Source: Pseudomonadota bacterium
GTDB taxonomy: Bacteria; Pseudomonadota; Alphaproteobacteria; Ferrovibrionales; Ferrovibrionaceae
NCBI GenBank assembly: GCA_021793055.1
Contig: JAJYTL010000047.1
Coordinates: forward strand, 1-14,737
Direction of reading: 5' to 3'
Length of the DNA stretch: 14,737 bases
In this document: positions 6,985-14,233 of the stretch, one piece after another
How the letters are laid out: each line of letters begins with the position of its first letter
Numbering within the stretch: the first letter of the stretch is position 1
Notes under the pieces: model-generated
What the model was told of the DNA's origin: nothing
The model's input: the letters and a program-made list of their open reading frames with translations, nothing else
Database searches by the model: none
Position numbers and translations under genes: made by a program

Positions 6985-8924
6985 CCATGGCGGAGGCCGT
7001 GACCATGTCGCGCGCTGTTCCCTTCCGCGTCATCGATACCGGCATTCGCGGCGCCCGCGCCAACATCGCCTTTGACCAAGCACTGATCGACGCGCGCCGC
7101 GACGACCGCATACCCAACACCATTCGCTTTCTCCGCTTCCGCCCCTCGGCCCTCATCGGCATGCACCAGATCCTCAGTCACGAGGTTCGGGTCGACTACT
7201 GCAGGAACCGCAACATCGAGATCGGCCGGCGCATCACTGGCGGCGGCGGCCTCTATCTCGACGAGGGGCAGATCGGCTGGGAACTCGTCTTCCGCCGCGC
7301 TGATCTCGACTTCACCGATCTTCATGGCGCGAGCCGGTGTATCTGCGAGGCGGCCGTGCGCGGGCTAAATAAGCTCGGAGTCGCCGCGCGCTACCGGCCG
7401 CGAAACGACATCGAGGTCGGTGGTCGCAAAATCGGCGGCACCGGCGGGTTTTTCGACGGCGACGTTCTGTTCTACCAGGGTACGATTCTGATCGATTTCG
7501 ACCCCCTGGATATGATCGCTGCGCTCAGGGTTCCGATCGAGAAGCTGAGCAAGCGCGACCTTACCTCCGCGTGCCAGCGCGTGATCACGCTGCGCGAGGC
7601 GCTCGGCGCGGCGCCGCCACCGCTCGAGACAATCTATTCGGTCCTCCTAGATGGCTTCACTGAGGGCCTCGGCATCGATCCTACCTGGGGCGCCATAACC
7701 GCCGCCGAGGAGGCACTTGCTGCAAGGCTCCATGACGAGGAAATCGGCCGCGACGATTTCGTCACCCAGCTAGACGCGCCGGAGATTGACAACACGCTAC
7801 GCAGCGCCTCCATCACCCGGCGGGGCGGCAGCATCCGCGCCGATGTCCGTCTCGAAGGCCCAGCCCGGAGTCGGATCCGAGAGATTCTCCTCACCGGCGA
7901 CTTTTTCGTGACGCCGCCGCGCGCAATCTACGATCTAGAAGCCGCCCTCCGTGGTCGCGATTCATCGGAAGCCAGCGCAGCCATCGACGGATTCTTTTCC
8001 CGGACGCCGGTCGAGTTCCTGAGCCTTGGACCGAGGGATATCCGCGACGCGGTGGAGGCGGCTCTAGGCCAGATCGCCTTCCGCGCGGCCGGACACGCCC
8101 TGCGCGGTCATTGGATTGGCCAGGGCAGCCCGAATGCTCCGACGCTGGTTTTTCTACACGATGCCCTCGGCTGCGCCCGGCTATGGCGGGATCTGCCGGA
8201 GCAAGTGGCCGCTGCGAGCGGCTGCCGCGCTCTGGTCTATGACCGGTGGGGCTCCGGCGATTCGGCCCCCCTGGAGCCTCCCGTTTCGCCCCGCTACCTG
8301 CTGGACGAGGCGCTGGTGGCGCTGCCTGACGTGCTCGCCGCGACGGGAATCCGCAATCCAATCCTGATCGGCCACTCCGACGGTGCGGCCATCGCACTGG
8401 CCTACGCTGGCGCCTTCCCCGGGACAGTATCCGGCGTCATCGCCATCGCGCCGCATTTTTTCCCCGAGACACGCACCGCCCGGGCCATCGCCGACCAGAT
8501 CGCGGATTTCGAGCGGGGAGATCTCAAGGCTCGGCTTGCGCGCTACCATGGCTCCAACACGGAGGCCCTTTTCCAGCGCTTGGTCGCGGTGTGGACCGCG
8601 CCAGAACCGCGCGATTGGGGTATCGAGCCCTATCTCCGGCGCATCGCGTGCCCGGTCCTCGCCATCCAGGGTACCGAGGATGAATTCTTCACCCGACGGC
8701 AAATCGGAATGCTCGTCACCACCTGTCCCGGCCCCACGGAGACGCTCTTTCTAGAGGGATGTGGCCATGCGCCGCAACGTCAGGTGCCGAAGGCGGTCTC
8801 GACGGCGCTCGTCGATTTCATCCTTGGCCTGCGGCCAAGCAGAGCGCCCCAAGGGCCAACCGCTCCAGGCGGACATGAGTGTGTGGGGTCGCTACCAAAA
8901 CGGTTAACGTCTTCCGCTCCCTAA
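6981..8924 (+). CDS. slpl(AB): Lipoate/octanoate-protein ligase sLpl(AB) fused to a C-terminal alpha/beta-hydrolase
   Basis: The 647-residue fusion has no internal stop. Residues about 1-270 are the LplA catalytic domain, with R83-R84-I-T-G-G-G-G90 (lipoyl-binding RRxSGGG), N142-D143 and the catalytic K150 in GGRKIGGT. Residues about 270-372 form the small LplB-like accessory domain. Residues about 374-625 are a complete alpha/beta-hydrolase: oxyanion-region HDALG, nucleophile S466 in GHSDG, D567 in GTED and H596 in CGHAP. The ligase would activate octanoate or lipoate and load LbpA for LipS1/S2. The hydrolase might release octanoate from a thioester or ester, or cleave lipoyl-lysine; this is inference. 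ATG 6981 overlaps the lipS2 stop by four bases without a clear Shine-Dalgarno; ATG 7005 has GGAGG 8 nt upstream and may be the true start. The last six residues (642-647) and the stop come from the adjacent IS right end. Confidence 0.88.
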   Translation: MTMAEAVTMSRAVPFRVIDTGIRGARANIAFDQALIDARRDDRIPNTIRFLRFRPSALIGMHQILSHEVRVDYCRNRNIEIGRRITGGGGLYLDEGQIGWELVFRRADLDFTDLHGASRCICEAAVRGLNKLGVAARYRPRNDIEVGGRKIGGTGGFFDGDVLFYQGTILIDFDPLDMIAALRVPIEKLSKRDLTSACQRVITLREALGAAPPPLETIYSVLLDGFTEGLGIDPTWGAITAAEEALAARLHDEEIGRDDFVTQLDAPEIDNTLRSASITRRGGSIRADVRLEGPARSRIREILLTGDFFVTPPRAIYDLEAALRGRDSSEASAAIDGFFSRTPVEFLSLGPRDIRDAVEAALGQIAFRAAGHALRGHWIGQGSPNAPTLVFLHDALGCARLWRDLPEQVAAASGCRALVYDRWGSGDSAPLEPPVSPRYLLDEALVALPDVLAATGIRNPILIGHSDGAAIALAYAGAFPGTVSGVIAIAPHFFPETRTARAIADQIADFERGDLKARLARYHGSNTEALFQRLVAVWTAPEPRDWGIEPYLRRIACPVLAIQGTEDEFFTRRQIGMLVTTCPGPTETLFLEGCGHAPQRQVPKAVSTALVDFILGLRPSRAPQGPTAPGGHECVGSLPKRLTSSAP

Positions 8925-9050
8925 AGGGAGGAGATTTTTTCGCGACGGAATGTATGTCGCGAGATTTTCGGGATCGTCTTATGTCCCGAAGGCCGCGTTC
9001 CGGCCCTGAGAATGGTTTTTGCGGCATGAACGTCGGCGTGTTCTTCATGC
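8888..9050 (-). ncRNA. Predicted omega-RNA (reRNA) with guide, at the right end of the tnpB element
   Basis: TnpB nucleases use an RNA made from the 3' end of tnpB plus the right end; its 3' guide is the flanking chromosomal sequence. By that rule the scaffold would span roughly 9050 to 8904 and include the 8918-8931 hairpin. The 16-nt guide would be minus-strand 8903-8888 (CCGTTTTGGTAGCGAC), lying in the hydrolase 3' end. The upstream limit of the scaffold is a guess from family sizes. Nothing in the sequence proves expression. Confidence 0.4.
8918..8931. repeat. Right-end hairpin overlapping both gene stops
   Basis: CTCCCT and AGGGAG at 8918-8931 form a perfect 6-bp stem with a 2-nt apex. 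It contains the tnpB stop (TAG, 8923-8921 on the minus strand) and the ligase-hydrolase stop (TAA, 8922-8924). On the plus strand a run of six T starts at 8935, so it may also act as a weak terminator for the lip operon. Confidence 0.55.
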
Positions 9051-10165
9051 CCGCAAGCGATGCATCGGAAGAGGGCTTGGCTTTCGCGGTTCCGATGGCT
9101 GATGCAGTGGCATTTTCTGCATTCTCTGGAAGTGTTGACGGGGTTGACCTTGATGATCTGTCCGCCCTGGGCCTCGATCTTGTAGGCGAGAAAGGTCTCG
9201 AACTGATACCAGCCTTGCTCGAGGATGGAGCGGTTGAGACCGGCTTTCTGGCGGACGTTTCGACCCGGCTTGTCGATCGTGCCTTTGGCCGAAGCTGTCA
9301 TGTTGACGATCTTGAGATCTTCGATGCAGACGGTTCCGAACCGCCCGGCGATGGCTTTTGTTTTTTCGTGGTTCCATTGCCGGCGGATGCGGGCCGCCTT
9401 GGCTTTGACCGCGGCGGCTCGTTGCCTGGCCTTGGCATAGCGGGCGGAACCGCGCTTGCGCCTGGCCATGGCCTGTTGATGCTTGCGATGGCGCCGGTCG
9501 AGGAGACGGATTTGCTCGAGCGGGATCGAATCGAGATCGCCGGTGGAGAGGGCGATGGAGTTGGCGACGCCGCGGTCTATGCCGACGGCCTTGTTTCGGC
9601 GAGATCTATCTTCGATCTCGAATCTACAGGCGAAGGAGACCTGCCAGCCGAGAGCGGTTCTGGAAATCGTTACGGATCTGATGTCTGGTCCGAAGGGACT
9701 GCCGTTCTCGTCGCATCCTGGTTTCTGGTTTGGCAGAGGCCTTGTTAGCCGAAATCGCACTTCTCCGATTTTAGGCAGTTTGACCAAGGCGCTGTGGCGA
9801 TGGAGCTTGCGCCAGCTACATTCTCTACCGTTGATGCGGAAGCTTTCGTTCGTGTGCTTGCGCCGGGGCGTTGGATAACCGGCTCGGCCGGCAAAGAAGT
9901 TTTTGTGGGCTTGGTCGAGATCCTTCAGCGCTTGTTGCTCGGCGGTCTGCGAGACGATTTTGATCCAATCGAATTCATTTCTAAGATCGGTCAGCTCCCG
10001 ACATTGCGAGGCGAAGCTGAAGTATCGTCCTTTGCGGCCGAAGTGGCGGCGCTGAAAAAGGGCGGCGTTGTAGACGGCGCGGCAAACGCCGGACCATTGC
10101 GCGAAACTTTGCTTCTGAATGCTTGTAGGATAGAGCCGGTAAGTATAGCCGCGCTGTACGATCAT
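8921..10165 (-). CDS. tnpB: TnpB RNA-guided nuclease (IS605 OrfB family)
   Basis: The 414-residue protein has an N-terminal helix-turn-helix_OrfB-like region (YTYRLYPTSIQKQSF, residues 8-21), a middle wedge-like region, and a split RuvC domain. All three RuvC catalytic acids are present: D197 in GIDRG, E282 in IEDL and D378 in HADVHAAKTIL. The zinc finger is C349-x2-C352 and C368-x2-C371. It is therefore expected to be an active RNA-guided DNA nuclease that cuts next to a TAM matching the insertion site. The length is typical (about 350-450 aa). The start ATG at 10165 has no Shine-Dalgarno, and the promoter-like hexamers end only 9 nt upstream, suggesting a leaderless mRNA. It is convergent with the ligase-hydrolase gene, and the two frames overlap by four bases. 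Its long plus-strand shadow frame at 8879-9748 is not a gene. Confidence 0.93.
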   Translation of the reverse strand: MIVQRGYTYRLYPTSIQKQSFAQWSGVCRAVYNAALFQRRHFGRKGRYFSFASQCRELTDLRNEFDWIKIVSQTAEQQALKDLDQAHKNFFAGRAGYPTPRRKHTNESFRINGRECSWRKLHRHSALVKLPKIGEVRFRLTRPLPNQKPGCDENGSPFGPDIRSVTISRTALGWQVSFACRFEIEDRSRRNKAVGIDRGVANSIALSTGDLDSIPLEQIRLLDRRHRKHQQAMARRKRGSARYAKARQRAAAVKAKAARIRRQWNHEKTKAIAGRFGTVCIEDLKIVNMTASAKGTIDKPGRNVRQKAGLNRSILEQGWYQFETFLAYKIEAQGGQIIKVNPVNTSRECRKCHCISHRNRESQALFRCIACGHEEHADVHAAKTILRAGTRPSGHKTIPKISRHTFRREKISSL

Positions 10166-10174
10166 AGTATGTTC

Positions 10175-10202
10175 ATGTTATGTTCTTATGGCGGAAAGTC
10201 AA
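10175..10202 (-). promoter_or_regulatory. Candidate tnpB promoter
   Basis: On the minus strand TTGACT (10202-10197) and TAACAT (10180-10175) are separated by 16 nt, near-consensus -35 and -10 boxes. The -10 ends 9 nt before the tnpB ATG, so transcription would begin at or within a few bases of the start codon. Confidence 0.4.
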
Positions 10203-10235
10203 GATTTAACAGGGGATTGGCGTGTCGCGCTTCCT

Positions 10236-10255
10236 CCCCAGCCTAAACGCCGGGG
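10236..10255. repeat. Left-end hairpin of the tnpB element
   Basis: CCCCAGC (10236-10242) pairs with GCCGGGG (10249-10255) with one mismatch and a 6-nt loop. It lies about 70 bp upstream of tnpB, where IS200/IS605 elements carry the subterminal hairpin recognised by the Y1 transposase. Confidence 0.55.
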
Positions 10256-10270
10256 CTTCCGCGCTTAATT

Positions 10271-10512
10271 TTGGGTGAAATCGCCGCTCTGCAACTTCTT
10301 CGCCGAGCCGGGAACCGCGGACGACGCCATCTTCGGCAAGACCCGGTACGCCATACCCCGGTTGGGGAACCTTCCCGGTGAGGCGGTGTTCAATATTCGC
10401 ACGGAGGTTGTCTTGCGCTCCAAAATTCTAAAGGGATCTTACCGCCTAAGAAGACTTGGGGACAGTGGTGCAGTCGGGCACGTACTCATAGCTTTATCAC
10501 ACCGCCCCGAGC
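10271..10512. other. Gene-poor stretch between the IS left end and the DUF3422 gene
   Basis: About 240 bp lie between the presumed left end of the tnpB element and the stop of the DUF3422 gene. One plus-strand frame (10275-10574) is open but overlaps the DUF3422 3' end and encodes nothing I recognise. No RNA gene and no intrinsic terminator with a T-run is visible. It may be what followed the ligase-hydrolase gene before the insertion. Confidence 0.4.
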
Positions 10513-11820
10513 TCACCCACGATCCAACCATTTGTGAAATACCCAGAGTCCCGCCATCAGAAGCCCTCCAATGATGGGCACCGCGCCGGCGACAACCAGC
10601 CGCTCGTCCACAGCGTAGCCGAGCGCCGCCGCGCCCTGCGCCAGATCGCCGACCAAACTCGCAGCGTAATAGGTGATGGCGGCGATGGAGAGAAATTCGA
10701 CCGTCTGCTGCAACCGCAATTGAAGCCGCGCCCGGTGGTTCATCGACCGCAGGAGGTCGCGGTTCTGCGCTGCGAGCGTGACATCGATGCGCGTCCGCAG
10801 CATGTCGCTGGCGCGCGCCACCCGCCCCGACAACGACTCGAGCCGCTGCTCGAGCGTCTCGCAGGTGCGCATCGCCGGTGACAGCCTGCGCTCCATAAAT
10901 TCCTGGACCGTCTGGCGGCCTTCGATGCGCTGTTCACGCAGTTCTTCAATGCGCTTCTGGACGAGCGCGTGGTAGGCACGCGCTGCGCCGAATCGATAGG
11001 GCGCGCGGGCAGCCAGCGTCGCAAGCTCGGCGGCAAGAGCTGACAGCCGCCTGAGCAAGCCCTGCTCCTCCTCAAGCGTCTCGACGCTCGTCGTGGCTTC
11101 GGCGATGCCGGCGAGGGTCTGCTCGATGGCCGTCACCGCGGGCGTAATCTCGCGCGCGAGCGGCAGCGTCAGAAGCGCCATCATCGCGTAGGTCTCGATC
11201 TCCAGCAGCCGCTGCACCAGACGCCCGGTTTGTCGGGGCGACATGTTTCCGCTGTGCACGATCATGCGTACGAAATTCTCATGATCGGGATGGAAATCAC
11301 TCCAGAGTTCCGCTTGCGCTCCGGCGGCTAAGCTGCCAACGATACTGCGTCCCTCGAAGAGTTTCGCCATTGCAATCTGCGATGGCGGCTCACCCGCAAC
11401 CAGCGCCAGTTGCATCGCTACAATCATTTCGCCGGGCAATCGGGCAATCCAGTCCCGCGGTAAACCGGCAGCGGCGATCGGCTCGAAGGACGCCTCGCCA
11501 CGCCACGGCAGCACGAACGTGTAGGTGGAGAATTCGGCGTGCCGCTCCCAGGTGAGAAGCGCGCTGTCGTATTCAAGCCGGACGTGCGACGCGTCAGTCG
11601 GTGGCGCCGGGACGCCCTGGCTTGCGCAGAGCTGAGTCAGATACGCCTGCTCATCGGCGCTGTGGCCACTAATCAGCGCCAGATGGATAACGCGAGCCGG
11701 CGGTGCCACGACGCCGTAGGGCCGGGCATGCAGTTCGCGCGCCAGCGTGTCGAACAACGGATGGACCGGCGGGCCGCCAGCAAAGGCGGCTGCTTGGGAT
11801 CTAGCAGGCTTTTGGCTCAT
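10513..11820 (-). CDS. DUF3422 family membrane-anchored protein
   Basis: The 435-residue protein has the DUF3422 signature near its N-terminus, HPLFDTLARELHARP (residues 20-34), and the later family blocks FVLPWRGE and ELWSDFHPDHENFVR. A long helical, probably coiled-coil middle (about 240-370) is rich in Glu, Arg and Leu. Two hydrophobic segments close the protein at about 373-393 and 407-428, separated by a short loop and followed by HKWLDRG. It is probably an inner-membrane protein with a cytoplasmic N-terminal domain. The family is widespread in alpha- and betaproteobacteria; its function is unknown and I do not propose one. ATG 11820 has no Shine-Dalgarno, and a TATACT hexamer lies just upstream. 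Neighbours do not suggest a pathway. Confidence 0.88.
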   Translation of the reverse strand: MSQKPARSQAAAFAGGPPVHPLFDTLARELHARPYGVVAPPARVIHLALISGHSADEQAYLTQLCASQGVPAPPTDASHVRLEYDSALLTWERHAEFSTYTFVLPWRGEASFEPIAAAGLPRDWIARLPGEMIVAMQLALVAGEPPSQIAMAKLFEGRSIVGSLAAGAQAELWSDFHPDHENFVRMIVHSGNMSPRQTGRLVQRLLEIETYAMMALLTLPLAREITPAVTAIEQTLAGIAEATTSVETLEEEQGLLRRLSALAAELATLAARAPYRFGAARAYHALVQKRIEELREQRIEGRQTVQEFMERRLSPAMRTCETLEQRLESLSGRVARASDMLRTRIDVTLAAQNRDLLRSMNHRARLQLRLQQTVEFLSIAAITYYAASLVGDLAQGAAALGYAVDERLVVAGAVPIIGGLLMAGLWVFHKWLDRG

Positions 11821-12381
11821 CTGACGAGAGTATAGCGAAAATTACGGACATCTCTGACGGCAATGGCAGGGCGGGCAAACGCCTCTTCCTGCCGCACAAT
11901 TTTCGATTGCCGTTTCAACGTGCCTGATCGGCCTCCTACGGTTCGCTGAGATGTTGTCGACCATCGTGTAAAGGCGGTCGATATTCTGGCCGGGACCCCT
12001 CGTTGGCGATATTGCCGGTTCGGGCATCACCAAAATAGCTGCGATGGGCGCGTTAATGTCTTTGCATAGAAAAATCCATCGTACGCAGCGTGTCCGCTGT
12101 TGAGGGATGTAGGCTTTACAACCGCCGGTTATTTAGCCTTCTGAAGGACACATGGTGACATCCCGTCAAATCCAGGCGGGACGGTCGCTTATTTTGCTTT
12201 TTTACATAGACCGAAAAGTGGCGGCATTGACCAGGATCAAGGAACCGCGCGCGGTCCGCTTTACAAATCCGCTGCATCCCCCGGCGCACGGTTCAAAGGA
12301 CAGCGCCAAAGGGGTGGTGCGACGGATTACCAGTCGAAAGGCGCAAGACGTGTCAGGGCTCTTGCCGAAGGTCGGATTAAC
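11821..12381. other. 561-bp divergent intergenic region between DUF3422 and nodT genes
   Basis: Both flanking genes are transcribed outward from here. A 77-codon plus-strand frame at 12152-12385 starts with ATG a few bases after GAAGGA, and its TGA overlaps the nodT GTG start (GTGA). That arrangement suits translational coupling, but the predicted peptide matches nothing I know and its composition is not clearly coding. I do not call it as a gene. No tRNA or clear terminator is visible. Confidence 0.4.
11829..11834 (-). promoter_or_regulatory. Candidate -10 element of the DUF3422 gene
   Basis: TATACT on the minus strand (5 of 6 consensus bases) ends 8 nt before the ATG at 11820. With no Shine-Dalgarno present, the mRNA could be leaderless. 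No good -35 hexamer is seen. Confidence 0.25.
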
Positions 12382-13842
12382 GTGACCGGGAGGGTCGGCG
12401 GCCGCGGCATTATTGCCGCCATCTTTCTGGCGGTCGCTTTGTTCGAAGGTTGTACCGTTGGGCCGAACTTCGAACCACCGCCGCCGCCGAAGGCCACAGC
12501 GTATGAGAGTGGGGGCAACGCCCCGCTACCTAGAACGGCAGGTGAACCGCCGCAGCGCCTTGTCGTCGGCCAAAAGATCGCGAACAATTGGTGGAGGCTG
12601 TTTGGGTCGCCGGCCCTTGATGAGGTCATCAAGCAGGCGCTCGCGGGAAATCCAGATCTGGCCGCCGCGGTCGCGCATCTAAACGCTGCACGGGAGATCG
12701 CCAACGCCGCTCAGGGCGGCGTTTTCCCGCAGATCGACGCGGCAGCCGGGATCGAGCGACAGCGACAGAATTATGCCGCCTTCGGTCTGAAGCTGCCGCC
12801 CTCAGTGTTCAACACCTTTTCCGTCGGTCCGATGGTCAGCTATTCACTTGATCCCTTCGGAAAGATTCGGCGGCTAGTCGAGGAGCGTAGGGCGGAAGCC
12901 GAGGTTTGGCGCTATCAACTCGAAATGACCTATCTCGCCCTGACCGGCAATGTCGTCTCGCACGTTTTGACCATGGCGTCTCTCAACGCCCAGATCGCGG
13001 CGGAAGAAAGCATCGTCGCTGAAGACGAGCACACCCTAGCACTGGTGCGCAAACGGGCAGTTCTCGGCGTTGCGACGGATACCGATATCGCCGAGGCGGA
13101 TGCGCAGCTCGCCGCTGATCGTATGACACTTCCCCTCCTGCGGCACCAGGCGAGTGTTACGCGTCATGCGCTGTCAGTTCTCGTCGGCAAGGCTCCGGCG
13201 CAATGGTATCCGCCCACGTTCACTCTGGCATCGCTCACGTTGCCTAGGGAGCTTCCGGTGACGTTGCCGTCGAAGCTCGTCCATCGCAGGCCGGATATTC
13301 TCGCCGCCGAAGCCGAGTTGCATGCCGCATCGGCTGCGATCGGCGTTGCAACAGCGTCGCTTTATCCCGACATCACACTCACGGGCGGTGTCTCGCAGAT
13401 CGCACTGACGACCGGAAAACTGTTTACTTCGGTCGGAAGCATCTGGAGCCTTGGCGCAGGCGTTACCGGGCCAGTGTTTCACGGCGGGGCGCTCGAAGCG
13501 CAGAAGCGCGCGGCCGAAGACAACTACGCTGCTGCACTCGCGATCTATCGTCATACGGTGCTGGAATCGTTCGCCCAAGTTGCCAATGTATTGGACGGGC
13601 TGCGCCACGACGCGGCGCTCCTCGGCGATGCGCGCCGAGCACTTGACGCGGCAAATCGTTCTCTCGCTCTGCAACGGCAGGATTACACGCACGGAGCCAC
13701 CTCGCTCCTTGATTTACTCAATGCGGAACGTCTTCGTCAGCGAGCGCTCGTGGGCTACGTGCGAGTCGCGGCGCAGCGCTACCTCGATACTTCCGCACTC
13801 TTTCTTGCCATGGGGGGCGGCTGGTGGAAGAAGCCCGAGTAG
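12382..13842 (+). CDS. NodT/OprM-type outer-membrane efflux lipoprotein
   Basis: The 486-residue protein is of the RND outer-membrane factor (OEP) family and forms the trimeric TolC-like exit duct of tripartite efflux pumps. The N-terminal signal segment IIAAIFLAVALFEGC ends at a lipidation cysteine, C24, followed by the family-typical TVGPNFEPP. The lipobox FEG-C has an acidic -2 residue, which is atypical. The body shows the two OEP repeats with the usual markers: NWWRLFGSPALDEVI, NPDLAAAVAHLNAAR, SYSLDPFGKIRR, LVHRRPDILAAEAEL and the GPVFHGG/DNYAAALAIYRHTVL region. Length is normal. Start GTG 12382 has GAAGG about 10 nt upstream. No membrane-fusion protein or RND pump gene is in the window, so its partner is unknown. 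The AhpD-family gene follows 28 bp downstream. Confidence 0.9.
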   Translation: MTGRVGGRGIIAAIFLAVALFEGCTVGPNFEPPPPPKATAYESGGNAPLPRTAGEPPQRLVVGQKIANNWWRLFGSPALDEVIKQALAGNPDLAAAVAHLNAAREIANAAQGGVFPQIDAAAGIERQRQNYAAFGLKLPPSVFNTFSVGPMVSYSLDPFGKIRRLVEERRAEAEVWRYQLEMTYLALTGNVVSHVLTMASLNAQIAAEESIVAEDEHTLALVRKRAVLGVATDTDIAEADAQLAADRMTLPLLRHQASVTRHALSVLVGKAPAQWYPPTFTLASLTLPRELPVTLPSKLVHRRPDILAAEAELHAASAAIGVATASLYPDITLTGGVSQIALTTGKLFTSVGSIWSLGAGVTGPVFHGGALEAQKRAAEDNYAAALAIYRHTVLESFAQVANVLDGLRHDAALLGDARRALDAANRSLALQRQDYTHGATSLLDLLNAERLRQRALVGYVRVAAQRYLDTSALFLAMGGGWWKKPE

Positions 13843-13870
13843 TGGAGGGCGGGTTCAAAAGGAGAAAAAC

Positions 13871-14233
13871 ATGACATCCATGCATGACCGGCTGAGCGAG
13901 GTGGGCGTGCTGACCAAGCGCCTTCAGACGGAATTCCCGAAAGAAACCGCCGGCTTTCTGCATTTTCTCAAGGACGCGGAAAGCGGCGCCGCTCTCTCAT
14001 TGAAATACAAGGAACTTATTAACGTCGCGCTATCGATAGCAGCACAATGCGAATGGTGCATTGCCTTTCATGTACGAAACGCCATTCAAGCAGGAGCGAC
14101 TCGAAGTGAGCTGATCGAAGCCGGCTACCAAGCCGTGATCATGAATGGCGGTCCCGCCTTCATGTGGATGACGCCCCTGCTTCGAGCGGTCGATGAGTTT
14201 TCCACTGCTGAAACGACCAATCCCGCTGTCTAA
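13871..14233 (+). CDS. Carboxymuconolactone decarboxylase / AhpD-like family protein
   Basis: The 120-residue, all-helical protein has the AhpD/CMD signature C60-E-W-C63-x3-H67 (CEWCIAFH), preceded by LKYKELINVALSIAAQ with the family Lys/Glu residues. The CxxC plus His is the redox-active form found in alkylhydroperoxidase-like members and not in true carboxymuconolactone decarboxylases, which lack the pair. A peroxidase or disulfide-reductase role is therefore likelier than ring-lactone chemistry; the substrate is unknown. ATG 13871 is chosen because AGGAGA lies 5 nt upstream. The frame stays open back to 13451, but that part is a shadow of the efflux gene. It lies 28 bp after the nodT stop and is probably cotranscribed with it. 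Confidence 0.88.
   Translation: MTSMHDRLSEVGVLTKRLQTEFPKETAGFLHFLKDAESGAALSLKYKELINVALSIAAQCEWCIAFHVRNAIQAGATRSELIEAGYQAVIMNGGPAFMWMTPLLRAVDEFSTAETTNPAV

Larger units (their letters stand above)
8904..10270 (-). mobile_element. IS1341-type (IS200/IS605 superfamily) element carrying tnpB only
   Basis: The element carries a single tnpB and no Y1 transposase gene, so it is non-autonomous for transposition. The right end, downstream of tnpB, has a perfect 6-bp-arm hairpin (8918-8931) followed on the minus strand by GGAAGACGTTAA. Elements of this superfamily commonly end near GTCAA or GTTAA, which places the end at about 8904. The left end, upstream of tnpB, has a hairpin with arms CCCCAGC (10236-10242) and GCCGGGG (10249-10255), flanked by GCGC on both sides. 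No target-site duplication is expected for this superfamily. Exact ends are estimates; the left boundary could be 10262-10275. It lies directly against the 3' end of the ligase-hydrolase gene. Confidence 0.75.

Noticed and set aside
8879..9748. Plus-strand frame of 289 codons over tnpB
   Set aside because: Shadow of tnpB, whose catalytic and zinc-finger residues are all readable on the minus strand.
10275..10574. Plus-strand frame of 99 codons between the IS and the DUF3422 gene
   Set aside because: It overlaps the DUF3422 3' end on the other strand, has no ribosome site and no recognisable product.
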